From Umbelopsis ramanniana AG (lineage: Eukaryota; Mucoromycota; Umbelopsidomycetes; Umbelopsidales; Umbelopsidaceae), in NCBI RefSeq assembly GCF_025399195.1, contig NW_026252115.1, positions 1 to 64,000 of the forward strand: a stretch of DNA of 64,000 bases, given 5' to 3'. Every line of letters begins with the position of its first letter. Position 1 is the stretch's first letter. Below, piece by piece: positions 49,844-61,644 of this stretch. The notes below the pieces were generated by a model. That model did not search any database. It saw only the letters and a program-made list of their open reading frames with translations, and was not told the origin of the DNA. Made by a program: the position numbers and the translations under genes.

Positions 49844-50258
49844 TATGGGGGCATGATTTATGTTAAATAAAAGAAAGAAACCCAACCCCCCATTTTCACT
49901 CATTGACGTTTGCGTCTGAGTTGATACGAATGCTAACCTGGCCAAACTGCTGAACGTTTATGTGATGTTTATTTTGGGCCATGCCTTGGCTCCCTTGGCC
50001 CCCGAGAAGGACGATATTTATACCGCACCCAATGGTATGGAAGGGGAGGCGTCTCTGGGGAGGAAACCATTGGTATGATTTGGGTTGGGGGACAGAGTGG
50101 CGGGGACACAAAAAACAAGCCCACTTCACTGGTAGGAAAGTCAATGGAATACGTTTATCCTTAAAAGCTCATTTTAACAAAAATAGAGGAGAAACGAGAA
50201 TTTCTTTCTTTCTTTCTTCCTTTTCTTTCTTCGCTTTCTTGTTTAGCAGAGTCCTCTC
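49844..50258. other. Intergenic region
   Basis: Contains AATAAA at 49866 (MYSM1-like 3' end) and a pyrimidine-rich CTTT stretch at 50202-50240 before the next ATG. No gene seen. Confidence 0.45.
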
Positions 50259-52710
50259 ATGGCTCAGTTGCCTCATTCTCCTCCTCCTGCGATAGACCAT
50301 CCACCCGCCAACAATGTGAAAGGTTCGATCGAAACCCTGCCTGTCCCACCCCCGCACGAGAATAAACTAAATAACATTTTTCTTCTTCTATAGTCAAAGT
50401 CTATTACACGTTTAAAGGCAATGCCACCACTTGCTTGTGTACCTTTGAAACCTCCTTCAAGAACATCAAAAGCAAAAAGCTCCTTCAGATTCCCTTGAAA
50501 CGCTGTCTTCTAGCGGTATGTTCGTCATGGTAGGTTCCTCAACTTGTCGTCACTCTATGGTCGCTTCGCCTCATTCATCTCATTGCTCCGCCCGCCTGCT
50601 ACTCCGCTTTGTCTTATTAAGCCCTGATATGCTATCTGGCCCTCATGAGGACTGTGCTGTGTATACCGCTTCGTTCGAAGAATCCGAACTGTCAACGAAA
50701 TACAACCATTCCGTCACTTCCAATCGTGGATCTCCCGTCGATAAGGTCATTTGGGAAGGCCATGGCTTGATGTCTTGGATATTAGATGACACGTCGCAAC
50801 ATGAACTTTACGCCACAGGAAAAGTCGGCCCACCTTCTGGAGCTTACGAACATACCGTCGAAGTGATTCTTCAGTTACAACCCGTAGGTGGATTTTCATG
50901 CTTTTCCCTTTTTAAAACATAGCCCTAAACTTGGTGTCATGACCCACAGACTATCAAGATGTCAAAGTCGGCTTTTTACGATAATTTGTCCAGAGAATCA
51001 AAACCCTCCGTCAACTCGTCCCCTCCTTCCAATCCGCGCTTGACCGCTCCCATCCCTATTCATCCACAACACTACACTCAACGAAAACGGAGTGACGACC
51101 AAAATTTGGTTAGACGCTACTATGAACATCGGGAACAACCACCCCCTGTGTCTTTACCATCTTTGACTCAATCCCTACCACCTTACCCGTCCCATCATGA
51201 CAACCATCATCCTAGTAGTCAACAGGAACAAAAGATGGCTCGGATGGAACGTAACCAACGCCTACAAAGCGAGCATTACTATGATAACCCTGAATCGCAA
51301 CATCGGCGCCATCGCATTTCTCCACCTACCACCTATCAAACAAGACCTCCATCGCATCAACCGCGTGATCGATACCCTTATCCACCCTATCCACCTCAAG
51401 GGGAAGGTTCAGCGCAGTATGATAGGTTGGCTTGGAGAGACGAAGGGCCGTGGTTACGCATCACCGACTCACAACAACCACCTTATGCCAACCCATCGAA
51501 ATCGAACGATATACCAGCGTACGAAGCTAGACATCCTATGCCCCCTTCTGCACCGCCGCCGCCCAGGTCACCTTCCACAGCTAGTGCTACCAGTGATAGA
51601 TCATCGACTGAATATCATCATCAGCAGCATGATCAACCGCATATGGAGAATAACAATGCTATGAAACATCCTCGCTTGATACGAGCCAGTACTGCGGCAC
51701 CGGCCTCAGAATCCAATTTGTACCCTTATCGATTACCTCTTGGCAAAACCATCCATCATACGCGCCGCAAGAAACGGGATACTAAGCCGCCTAACGCCAA
51801 TGAACTACGAACCATTGTTGAACTGGAAAAGGATGATCATGGAGATTATAAGCTACCCGTGGAAGTCGATTCATGGACCGTCATTAGCCTTGGCAAAGTC
51901 ATTTGGGATAAGCCCGCTTTTCATAATCAGCGATACATTTACCCAGTGGGCTATGTGGTCAAAAAGTAAGTACAAAATCCGCGTGGTTGGATGTCACACC
52001 CCCCCCCCCAACTGACTCATTGATAATCGTACAGATGGTACAGAAGTATGATTGACCCTCATCGTGATACACAATACATATGCTCTATTTTAGATGGAGG
52101 CAATGAGCCATTGGTAAGGAAGGATGAGATTCAAAACACAGCTTTGTCATGGGGATACTAAAAACAATTTCGTTTAGTTTCGCTTGCAAGCCGACGATAA
52201 TCCAAAAGAAGTATTCCAGGGTCAGACGCCCACCAGTGTATGGACCATTGCTGTTCGCCGGTAAGTCTTAAAACAATTTTGGAGTAGAACAACACCAACA
52301 GTGCGTTGACTTGACCCCCGGCTTCTAGAGCGTTCGCCGTGCGTAATATGGAATATGGACACAATCCAGTGGGGCCGGACTTCTTTGGTCTGCGAAAAAA
52401 CACCATTGCAAAAATGATCCAGGATCTACCTAATGCAGATAAATGCCGCAACTATGTTTGGCAAATGTTCGAGATAGGACGAAGTAAACAAGGGCGAGGT
52501 ACCAAACGACCACAGGCCACTTTAGCGGACGATGTCATTCATCAGCACCAGTTTGAACAATCCGTTGCCCGCGGTCCTATTGGCCGCATTCGGTCGGTGA
52601 AGCTCAACACTTCCCCTGGCGATGCTAACTCGACCCTATACCCCACGCGAAGTGATACCGATATTCAACAGGAAGACGACGAAGAGGATGAGATGGATGA
52701 AGACGAATAA
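50259..52710 (+). CDS. Second FYRN/FYRC-domain nuclear protein
   Basis: About seven exons from ATG 50259 (MAQLPHSPPPAIDHPPANN) to the stop at 52708. The N-terminal domain (KVYYTFKGNATTCLCTFETS, IPLKRCLLA, VIWEGHGLMSWILDDTS) is unfamiliar. A long H/P/Q/Y-rich link follows, then FYRN (KVIWDKPAFHNQRYIYPVGY, then a splice, WYRSMID) and FYRC (PDFFGLRKNTIAKMIQDLPN, CRNYVWQMFE). An acidic tail ends the protein. It shares FYR sequence closely with the protein at 38199-39798 but has no coiled coil, and it is probably a chromatin factor. The splice after QP (about 50884) keeps the two halves in one frame, so they form one gene. Exon 1 uses a weak donor (GTTCGA). Confidence 0.78.
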
Positions 52711-54579
52711 GACCGAATGAAAAATAAAACCAATATAACCTCAAGAATACTCACCCATGTAAGATATGTAACCAGTAAAAAAGAAAAAAAAAAATCCGCA
52801 CACCCCTCGTACAATAATGACACGAAACCTTACTCATGGAATCTCACACATGGTAACGACCAAAAGTAAATAAAAAGAACTCCTCAAAAAATGATTCCAT
52901 TCATCCATCCAAATCTTTGGTACCGCCTACTGCCGATGTCCTACGTGGCGGGGTTCCATACCGCTGCACTGGAGCTCTATGGTTTAAAGTACAGAATGGA
53001 GGCCAGGGCAGGTATAATGACAGGAAATTGCTTTTTCCACACTGATCGTCTGGATAGCGGTGGCCGGCACCACAGGAAAAAATAAATGGCCAATGAGCTT
53101 TCATCCCTGGCCCAATAAAGCCTTATAGATGGAGTGCAATGGTGACAGGGGGACATCATGCCAATGTCGTTGAGTTCTAGAAGAAAGTAGTAGAGATATT
53201 CCGATCATTGGGAAAAAACCGGTTTGCCCAACCAACACACACACCTGGAATGGATGGAATACATACCATACCGAACCTTACTTCGCATTTGACATAACCC
53301 CCTCCTGCCAAGCCCAAATGGAATCATTTCACCCATAAGTCTGTTTCTGCTCAGTTGCCTTGTTTGAAAAAAAAACCTTCGCCCATCCATGGCCGGCGCC
53401 AAGCCGACGTTTCCTGACATTGACTGCGAAAGAATATTCCCCCGTATTCCTGATCATGCCTTATCATGGTTTTTCTTTATGTACATCCCACATGACGGCT
53501 TTTTCTCTGATTCCCCATTGACATGTTTTGTCACTGCTTATAGGAAACAACCTGCTTCCCATTGCACGTAAAAGGGGATGAGCGATAAAATCTTGGGCTA
53601 GAGAGTATTAATTTAAGGAAACCCTGCAGGAGCTGCTACTGCGTCATTGTGATTTTCTCGACTGCAGTCGAAGATTGGGCTTGGTATTGCGAATTTTTTT
53701 AATTTACGCAAGCGCATGAGCAGCATACCCTTGACTTGATATGTCTAGTTTGTAGGGGTAGCCATTGAATCCAGTCAAAAGGGTAAGTTTAGAATGCTCC
53801 TCCCCCCCCCAAGCGCAGTAGATGATTTTTTTAAACCATGAACCATTCAGTTGGGTCTGTGCAAGGGGGGCAGAGATATGGGGAGGCAGAAAACTCTAAT
53901 GGAAGGGGGAGCCAATGTGGTTTTGAGCCAGGAGTGACGTTTTCTCTAATGTATACGGACAGATCGATTTTGAAGTCGTGAAAAAAAAACCCACCTCGTT
54001 GCCACCCCCTCTCCTCAATTGTCACTGTAGCGACTTTTTCTCCCGTGTTTCAGCTCAACATTTAACTCCCTGTCCATCAAGATGATCCTATCCTCACAGC
54101 CTGGCTACGAGATAGTGGGTGGGGTGAGACGCTCGCTCGCTCACCCATATGGAAAATAAAATAAAGCCAGCTGTGCAAGGTTTTGGAGACATGCAGGGCC
54201 AGCCAGGGTGATGTTTCAAATGAAATATTCTAAGCGTCTCGCGTAACTGGTCACGGCGGCCCACTTTCCATCCGGTCGCGTGAGTGAGTTGCATAGCTCG
54301 AAACGAACCTCAGGGCAAGGATCCGTGTTCATCCCAACTAACTACTTCATTTGGCTGGGTGGCACACATAGTTGGCAAGCGTCACGCAAACTGACCTCTG
54401 AATTCTGTAATGTAAGCAACATCGCACGAACGTAGTTTCAACCTTAACACTCAGTCACACACAAGACCGTTCACCAGCTGCATTCAATTTGTGGGAGCTA
54501 TTCAAAAAAATTTGTATCTTGGTTCGGTATTATAGCAAAGAAAAAAGGGAGGGACGATAGGATTCAGCGTGTATAAAAT
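52711..54579. other. 1.9-kb stretch with no recognisable gene
   Basis: Between the FYR gene (AATAAA at 52723) and the convergent succinyl-CoA ligase gene. Short frames exist (52891-53085, 53389-53571) but lack family signatures or convincing splice sites. C, A and G homopolymers are common (for example C10 near 53804). Confidence 0.45.
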
Positions 54580-56343
54580 CTATTTAGCTTCAATCTTAAC
54601 ATTGACGTCGGCTTCTCTAGCCAACTTGACAATCTTGGACAGTTGAACAGCCTTGCTGGCAGCTTGACCAAGCTCGTCAACAGCGAAGATACGAAGACCA
54701 GAGTCGGCGATCTATACAGGGAAAACAAGTGTTATAGATACATACGTTTTGTGTGCACTCTGAGGGTTAAAAACTTACCAATTTCTTGGCCTCATTGACC
54801 TTGGTACCCTGGAGTCTGACAACAACGGGGATGTTAAGGTCGAGCTCTTGGGCAGCAGCAATGATACCTTGAGCAATGACATCGCATCTCATGATACCAC
54901 CAAAGATGTTGACGAAAGCAGATGACACCTAGAGGCAAAAGAAATAAGCATGGTTGGGGAGAGGCAAATTCATATTTGCATGTGACGAACAGCAACTTAC
55001 ACTGGGATCGGCTGTGATAATCTCGAAGGCAGCCTTAACAGCCTCAGGGGTAGCTGAAAATGGATGGAGAGAGTGAGTAATGGAAGTTTTGCCAACCAAC
55101 CCTCACTATATAAAAACTTACCACCACCACCAACATCCAAGAAGTTAGCAGGGCTGCCGCCGTTGAGCTGAATGATGTCCATGGTAGCCATGGCAAGACC
55201 AGCACCGTTGACGAGACATCCAATGGTACCATCAAGACCAATGTAGTTAAGGTTGTACTTGGCAGCAGCGATTTCACGAGAATCTTCCTGGGTAGTATCG
55301 CGAAGAGCGAAAGCCTCCTTCTGTCTGAAGTCAGCATTGTCATCGAAGTTGAGCTTGGCATCCATGCAGAGAACTGAAGGAGTGAATAAGTACCATGTAT
55401 GCCCTGCTCTCTCTCTCTTTCTATGACTTACCTTGGTGGTCAGAAGTCTCGGACATGGGGTTAATCTCAACTTGAGTGGCATCCTTCTCAATGAAGAGCT
55501 TGTACAACTTCATAAAGGTATCGGCGGCTTGCTCAACACCAGTAGAGCTGAAGCCAACCTTCTTAGCAAGTTCAAGGGCTTGGTCATGGGACAAACCAGT
55601 CTTGATATCAACAGGCATGGTGATAATGGCATCGGGGTTCTCGGCAGCAACACCTTCAATGTCAACACCACCTTGGGATGAGGCAACCAAAACGGGACCA
55701 GCAGACTTGCGGTCCATGAGGATAGCAAAGTAGTATTCGCGACGAGCATACTTGCGCTCGACAACGAAGACGGAGTTACAGGGCTTGCCAGCAGCACCCG
55801 TCTGCTTGGTGATAAGCTTGTGACCGATCATCTTTTCGGCCATTTGCTTGGCCTCTTCAGGACTACATATAGGAATGAGTGTATGAGTATGGAGGTTATG
55901 CGCGCGCGTGGCAACGTTTACATAAAATTAAAACCACACGTACGAGTAAACGAGCTTGACACCTCCCTTGAAGCCATTGTCAAAGGTACCCTTTCCACGA
56001 CCACCAGCAAGAACTTGGGCCTTGACAACCAAATCGTCAGTTCCAAGCTTCTGGGCGATTTCATAGGCCTCTTGAGGGGACTTGGCAACTGAACCCTTGG
56101 GGGTGTTGATGCCATAGGATCTCAACATGTCAACGGACAAGTATTCATGAATGGCAAGGAAACGCTTTTGCTGGTGCTGAGCAGAGCGAGTAGCCTAAGG
56201 AAAAAGAATGGGGGAAAGATGGGTGATGAGGGTCAGTTTACACTGAGCTAAAGACAGGGTTCAAGGACCCTGGGAAAATAAGCTGAACTTACAGAGGCGA
56301 CCTTTGAAGCAAGGGCGGTGGTAGAACGCAAAGACTTGAACAT
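54580..56343 (-). CDS. LSC2: Succinyl-CoA ligase beta subunit, mitochondrial
   Basis: About eight minus exons from ATG 56343 ([17 protein letters not shown], a mitochondrial presequence) to the stop at 54580. Family blocks: [18 protein letters not shown], the ATP-grasp [102 protein letters not shown] and INIFGGI-like [14 protein letters not shown]. The enzyme converts succinyl-CoA to succinate in the TCA cycle with nucleotide triphosphate formation. Nucleotide choice (ATP or GTP) is not clear from motifs. Exons are short, typical of this conserved gene in early-diverging fungi. Confidence 0.95.
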
Positions 56344-57060
56344 TTCTGTGAAAAGATGTATGGTTAAAGATGGGACACCGGGGAGAGAAACGCGACCAAT
56401 GAGGTATGGGAAAGAAGGTGTTCAGGGATGGATGGGACGTAAGGTTTCAACGTTGCCCATTTCAATATGGACCAGGGTGTCACTAGCGCGAAGTGGATGG
56501 AAACTCTCGGTCATGGAGACCGTTGGGCGTTGCGAGGACTAATGCAGTGACAGATGTGAGATCTTACCTTGAGCGAAGGATGCGAGGATGAAGCAATGCA
56601 AGATTGTTAACAAGTATTTTTTTTTCCCCTTGTTGAAACTAATGGCCAGGCTGACTGGGCGGGTTTCCAAATGGGTTGTTTTCACGCTTTGTTATCAGAA
56701 AAATAAAAAAGATAAAAATTTTCTCATTCACGCCGCCCGCCAACCAAAGCGTTAAGGCAGCTGCTGTTGAGTTTCTGGAGATGACTAGTAAAGTGTTCAT
56801 GAAAAAAGAGTTGACCGTCGCTCATCCATCGTACGGCAATAAGCAGACCCGTTCAAGCATAATGGGGATTTCCATTTGTAAAGCGCTTTGTACGATAAAT
56901 AGCATGCTCAGCATTGATTGGCTAGAATTTTTCCATGGGCGGTAGAGCAGCATTATGAGACATGGATGGCCATGCTGAGACCGAGCTGTTAAGAATAGAG
57001 AGACACATAAAAAGAAGTCTCATGACGGGATGATCTTCTCTTCATCTTCTTTTGCCAACC
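56344..57060. other. Divergent intergenic region
   Basis: About 720 bp between the LSC2 start (minus) and the two-TM protein start (plus). No gene recognised. Confidence 0.45.
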
Positions 57061-57902
57061 ATGGACGGCTCTGATCCTGCCTTATGCAAAGAGCACCATT
57101 CAAGCTATGTTGCCCCACCACCATCATCAACACCAGCGGTCAATTCTACTCCCGTGACGTCCAGTCCGCAATCCATGCAAGAGATACCCCAACCCCCACC
57201 AGCCATGTTGCATCGAAACGCAGTGGAGATATTTCCAACATTACAATCGCATCATAATGAATCGGGTTACTCTGTCCTCACCAGTAATTCAGAAGTATCC
57301 ATCCTACCTATGTACACCCCGCCTACACCCTCCACCGGTGCCATTATTAGGCCTATGACTCGGACTGAAGTGGACTTACTTCGCACTCGTTACGAAGAAC
57401 ACCATGCAAAATATCTTCGACATCGCAAAACCTATGTGATTGCTTTGGTAAATATCATGCAGGCCTGAAGGAAATTGGGAACAAGTATTAAGACCCGTTT
57501 TACCCAATGTAGATATTAATAGCCATAGCTGCTATGATCTTGGTGTTGGTAGCATTTATGGTTTCGTCTCCCCACATTGTGTTAGCTGTCGGGATTGTTC
57601 TAGTAGTGATGTTCGTATGCATGATTCATCGGATGACGGTCCTGAGGGATGTGGTGAGGCGAGAACGTGCGTTGTTGGATCTGCATGGAGACCCCTATAG
57701 TCCTAGTCGGCCCATCCATCGACGACAGTACCCTCTTCCCGACGACCATTTCCTGGTCATCACCGAGACTAGCCAAGGACAAGAACGTCGTACGTTGATC
57801 TCTGGACCTCCCGAGTACGACACTGCCACCGCATTCCCGCCAGCATATCTACCCAAGAACCACCAAAGTCAAGGAGAGCCAATGGAGGAAAGGACGAGTT
57901 AA
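57061..57902 (+). CDS. Two-TM hypothetical membrane protein with a PPEY motif
   Basis: Exons 57061-57447 and 57513-57902, joined as VIAL|ILIAIAAMI, about 258 aa. Not recognised. The first ~90 residues are P/S/T-rich and disordered. A basic helix (LLRTRYEEHHAKYLRHRK) leads to two membrane segments (ILIAIAAMILVLVAFMV and IVLAVGIVLVVMFVCMI). A cytosolic tail follows, with HRRQYPLPDDHF and GPPEYDTA. PPEY is a PPxY motif that can bind WW domains of Rsp5/NEDD4 ligases, so the protein may be an adaptor or a target (inference). Confidence 0.65.
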
Positions 57903-58124
57903 CTAGGGCATATCATTACCAATATGAATATAATATATATATCTCTTAAGTAATAGCAGCGATAGTGTACATGCATGTGTAGGAAAGCTATAAATTTTAT
58001 TACTGGGTGCTGACAATCTACGGCCCAGACCCTTAGATATGTTTAATTAAAAGTGCTGTAAGAAAAAAAAAAATTCAAATGTCCCGTCCATCTGTGAACA
58101 TGGAGTGGGGGGGGAGGTTCTCCA

Positions 58125-60549
58125 CTATGAAAAAGAAGTAGTTTCAGCAACACGGTGACGCGCAAGCTCATTCAACCCAGCGACGACTTCTTCGAGTTGT
58201 CTACGCTTGTCTTGAGCATCCAGCTGAGCCATGATATGGGGATTTTCTCGGGCGAATTTGGCGATCTGCTGCTGATCCATGCCGTAGACTAACCGATCAT
58301 CCACTTCACGGGAGAACTCAAAGAAGAATTCATTCAATAGCTCGACTTGTAGGAACATGGACGCCTAATGGAACGACGGGGATAAATGAAACCAGGTATT
58401 TAAAGTTAGCATTGGTGGGTTTCTCACGGACGCTGTTTCATCCGCCTTACCGTGTATGTGACTTTCTCAGTGACAGCAGACAGGAAGGCCTCCTGGCATT
58501 GGCTTTTGTTCTCAAGCGATCGACATCGCCGGCTTTTGAGGACAGCGAGGCGTATTTTCAGTAGCGCCAATTTGTCTCGAAGCGCAATGGCTCTTGCCGC
58601 CACAGCAATGGTGTGATCATCAAATGGTAGATCACCGCCGCCACCACTATTTTTGTTTGCTTGTGTTAACTGCTTCATTGCGGCATTTAGTTCTGATCGG
58701 TCGGCATTTTTCCACAGTGATTTGTATTCAAGGTCACAACGCTGTCGTTCCTGTTCAACCACTTGCACAGCTTGTTGAACGGCCGTCTGCCACTCCCTCT
58801 CAGACACTTCCACCTCATACTTGAAAGGCTTGATGGTGTTCTCCACTTGATCACAGGCAACGGGTTCGTGAGCCCGCAAAATCTGTTGAGCAAAGTCAAT
58901 GACACCTTGTTTGGCTTGTTCGTGTTGCTGTGTACCAAACACATCCGTAGCTAGATCCTGTACAGCTTGCATGATATTGTACACCATAAGTTGCGTCGTG
59001 GTCCGTCCTACTCCACTTCGAGTGATCAAGCTCCCTGCAACATCAGGATCGGTGTCTTGCGATGTCCAGCATGTTCGTTCACACACGGTCAGCATTTCGC
59101 GGTCCATCACTTCTCGTACAATGTCACGCACACGTTGGCGATTGTATTCTTTCTCAAGTTTGGCAATGCCAAGCTTGAGTTCCTCCATGCGTCCAGCTAG
59201 ATAAGATTCAGCCGATGCCGAGCGGCCGTCGTAATCCACTTTGAACGAGTATTGTGCTTCCTCCAGTGTTTTGCTAGCATCGCGGGCAATGTCAAATAGT
59301 ATAGGCGTAATGTATTGTTCAAGTTGATGGGCTATTTGCCGTCGTGGGGTATATGCGTCATTGACATCGATCACAACACTCCGACGACCCAGTGGGTCGA
59401 TGGTCTGTTGTGAGGCATAGTCCGTGGCGATAATCAAAGCATCAGGATCAATGAGCGTTGCTACCGTCGAATCATTCGCTAGCACCACTAGGTGCATGCT
59501 GGGATATTTAGCGTTGGATACCGTGATGTGGGGTGGTGATTTCTCCGAAGACGAATGAAACAATTCTGGATGCTTTCCTGCTTCTGCTACGGGTACTCGA
59601 GTACTTTGGTCAAGTACGATCATGTTGTCCTTGATTTCAGGGTCGTATTCAATTGTGACATGGACTAATCCTGGTGCCTTGCTGGCAACGTCACCACCTT
59701 CTGTATCGTCTGATGCCCTATAACGAAGAGCGCAATGCAGGATGGATCAATACCATTTGCACCTACGTAGCAGTAGCCATGACTATCTATTTAAATTACT
59801 TACTCTGGCAGCTCAAGACCAACGAGGTAACTTAGAACTCTGTGGGCATGAGGTCCAATGACAGCAATGGGAGGAAGCGCCAAAGTCTTTTGAGCCTTTT
59901 GAGAATCAAATCCATCCAGTTTCGAAAGCAGTGATTCGGCCTCGCTTAGCTTTTGCGCGAACTCTGCTAGTTCATCTTGATGCATTCGCAGCACAATCTT
60001 CTTTGCCGCGCGTTCTTCAGACGTGATAGCTTCCCGTACATCTTCCGATAGTTTGGCTGATTCCTTGCCAGAGCTTTCCAACAAGTCTTTGAGAAACGAC
60101 GGCATGTGAATATTGCCTGTAATGGATTGCACTCCAGAATACAATTTCTCCAATTCCTCTTCCACCTTGCTCATGAGATCAGAGCCTTTCTCCTTATATT
60201 CTAATGACGAGGTATTTTAATTTATGTAGCCTTACGATCACTGTAAGGGCAAACAAGGACTACCTTCGATTTTATGGTTCACATAGGCAACACCGCCTGC
60301 AGCGGCTCCGACTAGGACGACAGGAACTCTTGTTGCAGTGACAAACAATCGGCCAATGGAAAACGGCCGGGTCTGCAGCGCGAGCATTGGCTGTCGTGGG
60401 GCGATTATGCGGGGCCGTGCATAAGCGCTCAGCAGAGGCCGCGTGGTCAAGTTGCGAGAGAACTGCGCGAGTCTAGGTTTCGGAGATATGTGTGGTGGTC
60501 GATGGACTAGCTGTCGTCTGGCCTGTGCTAGCAATAGCTTTGACGCCAT
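58125..60549 (-). CDS. Mgm1/OPA1-family mitochondrial dynamin-like protein with degenerate GTPase domain
   Basis: Minus exons 60264-60549, 59804-60200, 58451-59717 and 58125-58364 join cleanly, giving 729 aa. The N-terminus is a basic mitochondrial presequence (ASKLLLAQARRQLVHRPPH) followed by a membrane segment (VPVVLVGAAAGGVAYV). The C-terminal stalk and GED match fungal Mgm1: PFKYEVEVSEREW, LLKIRLAVLKSRRC, VELLNEFFFEFSREVDDRL and IAKFARENPHI. The GTPase region is recognisable but broken in function: PPIAVIGPHAHRVLSYLVG stands where the GxxxxGKS P-loop should be, MHLVVLANDST replaces DLPG, and TIDPLGRRSVVIDVND replaces the TKxD region. The G domain is also far too short (~130 residues). It is probably a non-hydrolysing partner in inner-membrane shaping. 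Clean splicing and long frames argue against a pseudogene. Confidence 0.8.
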
Positions 60550-60890
60550 TGCTGCCAAGGTATTAAAAAAGCAGGGAATGAACAGACGCTGGAAACAGGC
60601 AGGTTTGTGTGCTGGTGAAAACTGAGTCCTTCAGTCACGGGATCACGATGAGGTAACGTCCCAGCTCGTATTCTGCAAACGATTGTCGGCTCTAGAGCAG
60701 ATAGTGCAGAACAAAACAATGGCAAAGATCGATCTTGGGATGAAGCGCGATAATACAAGCTTTGTTGCAGTGGAACACATCACGTTTGAACAAACATCCC
60801 ACGTCTTTCGCTGTTTTTGGTGAAATTCTTTATGATTTTTTTTATAAGTAAAAAAATGTTCTACAGGATGTGTTTTTAATGAAAGATACT
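60550..60890. other. Intergenic region
   Basis: Between the Mgm1-like start and the QCR6 stop; no gene seen. Confidence 0.45.
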
Positions 60891-61596
60891 TTAAACGGTA
60901 GCTTCAAAGACCTTGGGGGCAGCCTAAAATAGCGTGAAATGTCAGCTTATGGTTACAACGTCAACGGCGTGATGTAGGGAAATACTTACGCAGACATCGG
61001 CGCAGTGCATGAAGTGGAAGAACTCTTCTATGCCTAATGAAATGGAATACATCAATATAACATATACCACACTTTCAGTTAATATACGCAGTTACTTACA
61101 GTCCTCATGGGAACCGTTCTCAACACGTTCTGCGCATTCTTCCAAATGATGCTTGAGGCTGGCGCACTCCTTGGAGTTACCGCATTCTGTGAGGAAAGGG
61201 TGATATTAGATTGAATGTTAAACAGAAGATAGCAGGTGAAAAGCGGTATGTAGAAAAATGGTCGCTAGACACTACTGAAAAGCCAAGTGTGTCGAGGTGA
61301 TTGTCGATGGGGCAGCTAATGGCCTGAAACGAGTGCCAATGGCGGGTGCAACCGATGGTCGTTGTCGGATGATGTTTCACGAAACACACGTACTTTCATA
61401 CGTGTGTTTTTCGTCTATCCCTCGCGGGTTCCAAGTCAATTTAGGTGTCACAATTACCTTCCATGATAGCTTCCTTGGGATCCTCTGGCTCCTCCTCTTC
61501 TACTTCCTCGACGGGCTCTTCGGGTTGCTCTTCATGCTGCTCTTCTTCAGCATAGACAGTTGGGAGGAGGGAGGACAACAGATCAGCAAGAGCCAT
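60891..61596 (-). CDS. QCR6: Ubiquinol-cytochrome c reductase hinge subunit (QCR6/UQCRH)
   Basis: Four minus exons from ATG 61596 (MALADLLSSLLPTVYAEEEQ) to the stop at 60891. A long acidic stretch (EEPVEEVEEEEPEDPKE) is followed by the cysteine-paired hairpin: ECGNSKECASLKHHLEECAE, then HEDCIEEFFHFMHCADVCA. The C-x9-C-type pairs and acidic N-terminus are typical of the hinge protein, which lies next to cytochrome c1 in complex III on the intermembrane-space side. The protein is about 100 aa, the usual mature size. The exon junctions fall at EE|CGN, DC|IEE and VC|AAP. Confidence 0.92.
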
Positions 61597-61644
61597 TTGT
61601 AATGTAATTAAATGTCAAGCACAACGGAATTCAAGATTGTCTTG

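Noticed and set aside
50315-50340. tRNA B-box-like GGTTCGATC
   Set aside because: It falls at an intron start inside the second FYR gene, with no A box or acceptor stem around it. No tRNA gene was recognised anywhere in the window.
58125-60549. Treating the Mgm1-like gene as MIC60/mitofilin or as a pseudogene
   Set aside because: The stalk, paddle-side and GED blocks match Mgm1 rather than mitofilin, and four exons splice cleanly without stops, so neither reading fits.
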